Shown here piece after piece: positions 6,206 through 9,271 of a stretch of DNA of 9,271 bases. The DNA is taken from the NCBI GenBank assembly GCA_900549405.1, contig URNZ01000072.1, forward strand, positions 1-9,271. The letters run 5' to 3'. The position numbers were made by a program, and so were the translations under genes. The stretch's first letter is position 1, and every line of letters begins with the position of its first letter. The notes beneath the pieces were generated by a model. That model was not told the origin of the DNA. It worked only from the letters and a program-made list of their open reading frames with translations, and ran no database searches. The stretch is from an uncultured Eubacteriales bacterium (lineage in GTDB: Bacteria; Bacillota; Clostridia; Oscillospirales; Oscillospiraceae).

Positions 6206-6538
6206 TTAACGGTCCGCGGGCTTTTTCTTCTTGTCCGGCACCAGAACGATCTTGTCCTTCTTGTCCTTATTGTGGGTTGGACGATACAGGACGAATTTTG
6301 TTCCGATGACCTGCACCACCTCGCTGCGGGTCAGGGGGGCCAGCTCCTGGGCCGCCTCACGGGGGGAGAGCATGGAGTTTTCCAGCACCCGGCCTTTGAT
6401 GAGCTCCCGGGCCTCCAGCGCGTCGTTGGCCTGCTTGACCAGGTTGTCGCCGATGCCGTCCTTGCCCACGATGAGAATGGTGTCGATGTTGTTGGCCAGG
6501 CCCCGCAGCTGGGCCCGCTGTTTGCTTGTCAGTTCCAT
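6206..6538 (-). CDS. yhbY: YhbY family RNA-binding protein (CRM domain), ribosome assembly
   Basis: This 110-aa protein consists of one CRS1/YhbY (CRM) domain plus a lysine-rich tail. YhbY associates with the pre-50S subunit and contributes to large-subunit assembly. Signatures are LTSKQRAQLRGLAN (3-16), the GxxG RNA-binding loop as GKDG (25-28; most relatives have GKGG), ALEARELIK (40-48) and VQVIGTKFVLYR (75-86). The tail 88-110 is very basic and probably binds RNA. The start is ATG at 6538. Its only good ribosome binding site, GAGGAG (complement of 6553-6558), is 14 nt away, which is unusually far and may mean modest translation. It stands 46 nt before nadD-yqeK and 67 nt after rdgB, matching the classical yhbY-nadD-yqeK-rsfS order. 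Confidence 0.95.
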   Translation of the reverse strand: MELTSKQRAQLRGLANNIDTILIVGKDGIGDNLVKQANDALEARELIKGRVLENSMLSPREAAQELAPLTRSEVVQVIGTKFVLYRPTHNKDKKDKIVLVPDKKKKPADR

Positions 6539-6576
6539 AAAGTCTGTGATTTCTCCTCTGATGTTTTGTTTTTTTC

Positions 6577-6598
6577 GTCCCGCCCGGCAGGGCGGGGC
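6577..6598 (-). other. GC-rich hairpin in the rdgB-yhbY gap followed by an A-tract
   Basis: CCCGCCC (6579-6585) pairs with GGGCGGG (6590-6596) around a 4-nt loop. One further G-C pair (6577/6598) can form on the outside, and the intervening 6578/6597 pair is G-U only in plus-strand RNA. In minus-strand RNA the stem is followed by GAAAAAAACAAAAC, an A-tract, so it cannot act as an intrinsic terminator for the operon. It sits 8 nt after the rdgB stop and may protect the upstream mRNA 3' end or mark a processing site. Confidence 0.45.
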
Positions 6599-6605
6599 GC
6601 TGGTT

Positions 6606-7193
6606 TTACTTTAAATAGTCTTTCAGCTTCTGCTGGAACAGGGCCAGGGCGCGGCCCCGGTGGGAGATGGCGTTCTTCTCCTGGGCAGACAGCTGGGCAA
6701 AGGTCTTTTTCAGCCCCGGGATAAAGAACACCGGGTCATAGCCAAAGCCGCCCTCCCCCATGGGGGCGAAGGCGATGGTCCCGGGGCACTCCCCCCGGGC
6801 GGTGATTACGTCCCCGTTGGGGAAGCAGCAGGTGATCACCGAGACGAACTTGGCCGTCCGGGGCGTCTGCCCCCGGAGATTTTCCAGCAGCAGGCGATAG
6901 CGCCCGGCGTCGTCCAGCTCCGGGCCGCCATAGCGGGCGGAGTATACCCCCGGGGCACCGTTCAGGGCATCCACGCACAGGCCGGAGTCGTCGGCGATGG
7001 CGGGCAGACCGCTGGCCTCCATCACGGCCTTGGCCTTCAGCAGGGAGTTCTCCTCGAAGGTGGTGCCCGTCTCCTCCACGTCCACATCCACCCCGGCCTG
7101 GGCCTCGGAGCAGACCTCCACCCCCAGCTCAGACAAAATGGCGTTCATCTCCGCCAGCTTCTTTTCATTCTTGCTGGCCAATACCAGTTTCAT
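6606..7193 (-). CDS. rdgB: XTP/dITP diphosphatase (RdgB/HAM1 family)
   Basis: This 195-aa enzyme hydrolyses non-canonical purine nucleoside triphosphates (dITP, XTP, ITP) to monophosphate and pyrophosphate, keeping damaged bases out of DNA and RNA. The family motifs are complete: SKNEKK (7-12, the S/TxNxxK phosphate loop), FEEN (46-49), DDSGL (68-72, catalytic Asp69), GVYSARY (82-88), GGFGYDP (148-154) and SHRGRA (177-182). I start at the ATG at 7193 because MKLVLASKNEKK is the family N-terminus and AGGAGG (complement of 7200-7205) lies 6 nt before it. An open extension to 7343 is low-complexity Arg/Gly/Pro sequence that overlaps the preceding gene in another frame. The gene starts 11 nt after the small membrane protein gene. 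The rph-rdgB association is conserved in Bacillus (rph-ysnA). Confidence 0.95.
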   Translation of the reverse strand: MKLVLASKNEKKLAEMNAILSELGVEVCSEAQAGVDVDVEETGTTFEENSLLKAKAVMEASGLPAIADDSGLCVDALNGAPGVYSARYGGPELDDAGRYRLLLENLRGQTPRTAKFVSVITCCFPNGDVITARGECPGTIAFAPMGEGGFGYDPVFFIPGLKKTFAQLSAQEKNAISHRGRALALFQQKLKDYLK

Positions 7194-7204
7194 GTATTTC
7201 CTCC

Positions 7205-7480
7205 TCAGCGCTCCGCCGCCCGGTCCAGGGCCCGGTTGCGGAAGGTCAGGGCCAGGTCGGTGGAGACCATGGCGATGTCGATGATGTAAAAGGCCATCAC
7301 ATAGGTCACGTTGTGGCCCACGATCTTTCCGGCGATGCCGCACAGATAGCCCACGATGATAAACATTTCAAAACAGACGCTCTTGCCCTTGGCGGTGCGG
7401 GATCTCAGGGACTTGGTGATGTTGAAGGGCCAGGACAGGCCGAACATGATGAGCATGAGCATCTCGAAAACCTGTGCCAT
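7205..7480 (-). CDS. Small three-helix membrane protein, SemiSWEET/PQ-loop-like
   Basis: This 91-aa protein has three predicted membrane helices (about 5-22, 35-55 and 59-79) and a basic tail. Helix 1 ends with SWPFNITKSLRSRTAKGKS (16-34), which resembles the PQ-loop pattern of SemiSWEET transporters, where a helix-kinking Pro (usually PQ, here Pro18-Phe19-Asn20) is followed by a cytoplasmic K..RT...G.S loop. Length and helix count also fit SemiSWEETs, which dimerise to move small sugars. The similarity is judged by eye, and the Gln of PQ is missing, so a transport role is only a suggestion. The gene is clearly translated as part of the operon: its ATG is 3 nt after the rph stop with AGGAGG 8 nt upstream, and its own stop lies within the ribosome binding site of rdgB. 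Confidence 0.85.
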   Translation of the reverse strand: MAQVFEMLMLIMFGLSWPFNITKSLRSRTAKGKSVCFEMFIIVGYLCGIAGKIVGHNVTYVMAFYIIDIAMVSTDLALTFRNRALDRAAER

Positions 7481-7483
7481 AGT

Positions 7484-8212
7484 TTAGCCCTCCTCCCCCT
7501 GGCGGATGGCCGCCTGCTGGATGGCCATGATGTCCCGGATGCCCTTGGCGCACAGGTCCACCAGACCCCGCTGCTCCTCAATGGTAAAGGAGCGGCCCTC
7601 GCCGGTGCCCTGGATCTCCACCAGCTGGCCCCGGTCGGTCATGACGCAGTTCAGGTCCACCTGGGCGGCGGAGTCCTCCTCATAGCACAGGTCCAGCAGC
7701 AGCTGGTCGTCTACGATGCCCGCAGACACAGCGGCCACGCTGCCCATCAGGGGGTCCTCGGTCAGCAGCCCCTGGGCCATCAGCTTTTTGCAGGCCAGCG
7801 CCAGAGCCACATAGCCCCCGGTGACGCTGGCGGTGCGGGTGCCGCCGTCTCCCTGGAGCACGTCGCAGTCGATGGTGATGGTCCGCTCCCCCAGCTTTTT
7901 GTGGTCCACCGCAGCCCGCAGGGCCCGGCCCACCAGACGCTGGATCTCGGCGCTGCGGGGGGACAGCTTCAGCTTGGAGATGTCCCGGCGGGAGCGCTCC
8001 CGGTTGGCCCGGGGCAGCATAGAATATTCCGCCGTCACCCAGCCCTCCCCCTCGGGGACGTGGGGCGGGGTCTTGTCCTCTACGCTGGCGCAGCACAGCA
8101 CATGGGTGTTGCCGCAGCGGATGAGACAGGAGCCCTCCGCGAATTTGTTGATGTTGGGGATGATCTCCATGGGCCGCAGCTGGTCAAATGCTCTCTGGTC
8201 GATGCGTGTCAT
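7484..8212 (-). CDS. rph: Ribonuclease PH
   Basis: This 242-aa protein is full length for RNase PH, a hexameric phosphorolytic 3'-5' exoribonuclease that trims tRNA and other RNA 3' ends using phosphate. Visible signatures are AEGSCLIRCGNTHVLCCASVE (25-45), MLPRAN to RSRRD (65-77), EIQRLVGRALRA (89-100), the phosphate-site block CDVLQGDGGTRTASVTGG (116-133), LDLCYEED to DLN (173-188) and VEIQGTGEG (198-206). Two sites differ slightly from the usual consensus: QGDGGTRTA in place of QADGGTRTA, and SPRSAEIQ where many relatives have a Gly before the Arg. Neither removes a known catalytic residue. It stands 134 nt after ftsY and 3 nt before the small membrane protein gene. The ribosome binding site GAGAGGAA is about 11 nt from the ATG. 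Confidence 0.96.
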   Translation of the reverse strand: MTRIDQRAFDQLRPMEIIPNINKFAEGSCLIRCGNTHVLCCASVEDKTPPHVPEGEGWVTAEYSMLPRANRERSRRDISKLKLSPRSAEIQRLVGRALRAAVDHKKLGERTITIDCDVLQGDGGTRTASVTGGYVALALACKKLMAQGLLTEDPLMGSVAAVSAGIVDDQLLLDLCYEEDSAAQVDLNCVMTDRGQLVEIQGTGEGRSFTIEEQRGLVDLCAKGIRDIMAIQQAAIRQGEEG

Positions 8213-8346
8213 AGTGTTCCGCTTCCTCTCTTTTCATTCTAGTATGCCCCATCCCGGAAAAGGATGAACAGCATGTAAACTTTCTGTTTTTCCCGAAAAT
8301 TCGACTCTGTTTCCACATTTCCCACCCTGGCGGTGGAAAACTTGTC
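8213..8346 (-). other. ftsY-rph intergenic region, no clear terminator or promoter
   Basis: This is the largest gap inside the minus-strand cluster (134 nt) and is more AT-rich than the genes. Just after the ftsY stop is a small hairpin, CCACC (8322-8326) with GGTGG (8332-8336), but without a U-tract. A possible -10 box, TAGAAT (complement of 8237-8242), lies 24 nt before the rph ATG, but no convincing -35 box is 16-18 nt upstream. rph and its downstream genes may start here from a weak promoter or be read through from ftsY. Confidence 0.35.
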
Positions 8347-9225
8347 TTAAATCAGCGCCTGGGCAAAGTCCATGGCGTCGAAGGGCTTCAGATCGTCGAT
8401 GCCCTCGCCCACCCCGGCGTATTTCACGGGGACGCCCAGCTCCTTGGCGATGGCGATGGCGATGCCCCCCTTGGCCGTGCCGTCCAGCTTGGTCAGGACG
8501 ATGCCGGTGACCCCGGCGGCCTGCTGGAACTGCTTGGCCTGGATCAGGCCGTTCTGGCCGGTGGTGGCGTCCAGCACCAGCAGAGTCTCCCGGGCGCAGC
8601 CGGGCAGCTCCCGGTCCACCACACGGGAAATCTTATTCAGCTCGTTCATCAGGTTCTGCTTGTTGTGCAGCCGCCCGGCGGTGTCCACCAGCACCACGTC
8701 GCTGCGGCGGGCCTTGGCGGCGGAGGTGGCGTCAAAGACCACGGCGGCGGGGTCGGCCCCCTCGTGCTGCTTGACGATGTCCACCCCGGCCCGCTCGGCC
8801 CAGATGGTCAGCTGCTCGGCGGCGGCGGCCCGGAAGGTGTCGGCGGCGCAGAAGAGGACCTTCTTTCCCTGGTGCCGCAGCTGGGCACCGATCTTGCCGA
8901 TGGTCGTGGTCTTGCCCACGCCGTTTACGCCGATGAACAGCACCACCGAGGGGGAAGTGGACAGGTCCAGCGCCCCGTCCCCCACGTTCATGGCGTCGGC
9001 GATGACCCGGCACATGCAGGCCCGGGCCTCCTCCAGGGTCTTGATGCCCTCGGCGCGCACCCGGCGGCGCAGCTCGGCCACCAGCTCCAATGTCACGTCC
9101 ATCCCCGTGTCCGCCAGGATAAGGGACTCCTCCAGCTCGTCATAAAAGTCGTCGTTCAGCTCCGAGCCCAGGTGTGCCAGACTGGAAAAAATGTTGATCT
9201 TTTTCAGCTTGTCAAAAAAGCCCAT
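8347..9225 (-). CDS. ftsY: Signal recognition particle receptor FtsY
   Basis: This 292-aa protein is the SRP receptor GTPase that docks ribosome-nascent chain-SRP complexes at the membrane for co-translational insertion. A short N-terminus leads into the helical N domain (about 1-85). The G domain follows: GVNGVGKTT (99-107, P-loop), DTFRAAA (129-135, insertion-box motif), DTAGR (181-185), TKLDGTAKGG (245-254) and GVGE (271-274). It lacks the long acidic A domain of E. coli FtsY, as is normal in Firmicutes. I start at the ATG at 9225: MGFFDKLKK is the typical amphipathic membrane-binding start, and AAGGGA (complement of 9235-9240) has a 9-nt spacer. A TTG 12 codons upstream has no such support. 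In Firmicutes smc often precedes ftsY, but the window ends 46 nt upstream. Confidence 0.97.
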   Translation of the reverse strand: MGFFDKLKKINIFSSLAHLGSELNDDFYDELEESLILADTGMDVTLELVAELRRRVRAEGIKTLEEARACMCRVIADAMNVGDGALDLSTSPSVVLFIGVNGVGKTTTIGKIGAQLRHQGKKVLFCAADTFRAAAAEQLTIWAERAGVDIVKQHEGADPAAVVFDATSAAKARRSDVVLVDTAGRLHNKQNLMNELNKISRVVDRELPGCARETLLVLDATTGQNGLIQAKQFQQAAGVTGIVLTKLDGTAKGGIAIAIAKELGVPVKYAGVGEGIDDLKPFDAMDFAQALI

Positions 9226-9271
9226 GATTTCTGTTCCCTTCTGATTTATTTTCCCATGCAATATCTATGCC

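Noticed and set aside
5470..6309. 279-aa plus-strand open frame opposite nadD-yqeK and yhbY
   Set aside because: It spans two well-identified minus-strand genes, has a low-complexity composition and shows no motif or ribosome binding site of its own.
6577..6598. Hairpin near rdgB read as an intrinsic terminator
   Set aside because: The T-run lies on the wrong side for the operon: minus-strand RNA has an A-tract after the stem. On the plus strand the U-run precedes the stem.
7194..7343. N-terminal extension of RdgB by 50 residues
   Set aside because: The extension is Arg/Gly/Pro/His-rich, overlaps the small membrane protein gene in another frame and lacks homology-like features. The ATG at 7193 has an ideal ribosome binding site and the conserved family start.
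7313..8242. 309-aa plus-strand open frame opposite rph and the small membrane protein gene
   Set aside because: It is an antisense shadow; the codon pattern and motifs belong to the minus-strand genes.
8322..8336. Hairpin after ftsY read as its terminator
   Set aside because: The stem is only 5 bp and no U-tract follows on the minus strand.
9226..9261. N-terminal extension of FtsY by 12 residues from a TTG
   Set aside because: The extension contains the Shine-Dalgarno sequence of the ATG at 9225, and MGFFDKLKK is the typical FtsY N-terminus.
1..9271. CRISPR arrays, tRNA or rRNA genes, insertion sequences, prophage or defence genes
   Set aside because: I looked for regular repeats, cloverleaf-like segments, transposase or integrase motifs and terminal inverted repeats and saw none. 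The only repeats are the short operator-like ones and the coding repeat in the LCP tail.

Overview
This 9.3 kb window is GC-rich bacterial chromosome that is almost wholly coding; no intergenic gap exceeds about 190 bases. The gene content is a Gram-positive, Firmicutes-type core: FtsY, RNase PH, RdgB, YhbY, a NadD-YqeK fusion, a LytR-CpsA-Psr (LCP) envelope protein and RsfS, plus AzlC/AzlD and a BmrU/DgkB-like lipid kinase. Together with the high GC, strong AGGAGG-type ribosome binding sites and the gene order, this suggests a GC-rich Clostridia member of the Oscillospiraceae/Ruminococcaceae type. That placement is inference from the sequence, not a database match.

Layout. (1) Positions 1-787, minus strand: a short-chain dehydrogenase/reductase, followed 20 nt downstream by the first 10 codons of another gene that runs off the left edge. 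(2) Positions 855-1903, minus strand: azlC-azlD, a two-gene branched-chain amino acid exporter with a 4-nt start/stop overlap and a good sigma-A promoter. A hairpin separates it from the SDR gene. (3) Positions 1904-2090: a divergent promoter region with a sigma-A promoter on each strand. Between the two promoters lie two direct repeats with 11-bp periodicity and a perfect inverted repeat, a candidate shared operator. (4) Positions 2091-2984, plus strand: a diacylglycerol/lipid kinase. (5) Positions 3009-3048: a perfect 17-bp hairpin between convergent genes, probably a terminator for both strands. (6) Positions 3065-9225, minus strand: a long run transcribed ftsY, rph, small membrane protein, rdgB, yhbY, nadD-yqeK, lcp, rsfS. 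Spacing is tight (3-67 nt) except for a 134-nt gap after ftsY.

How the genes work together. The large cluster joins membrane protein targeting (FtsY), RNA 3'-end maturation (RNase PH), nucleotide-pool cleaning (RdgB), large-subunit assembly (YhbY), NAD synthesis with dinucleotide hydrolysis (NadD-YqeK), wall-polymer attachment (LCP) and ribosome silencing (RsfS). It is a growth and translation housekeeping operon. The yhbY-nadD-yqeK-rsfS order is the classical Bacillus/Clostridia arrangement. The odd members are a 91-aa three-helix membrane protein with a SemiSWEET/PQ-loop-like pattern between rph and rdgB, and the fused NadD-YqeK enzyme.

I saw no mobile element, CRISPR array, tRNA, rRNA or defence system, and nothing that clearly amounts to a new system. 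The best leads are the small membrane protein, the shared operator candidate, the altered active-site residues of the SDR and the hairpins in front of yhbY and nadD.
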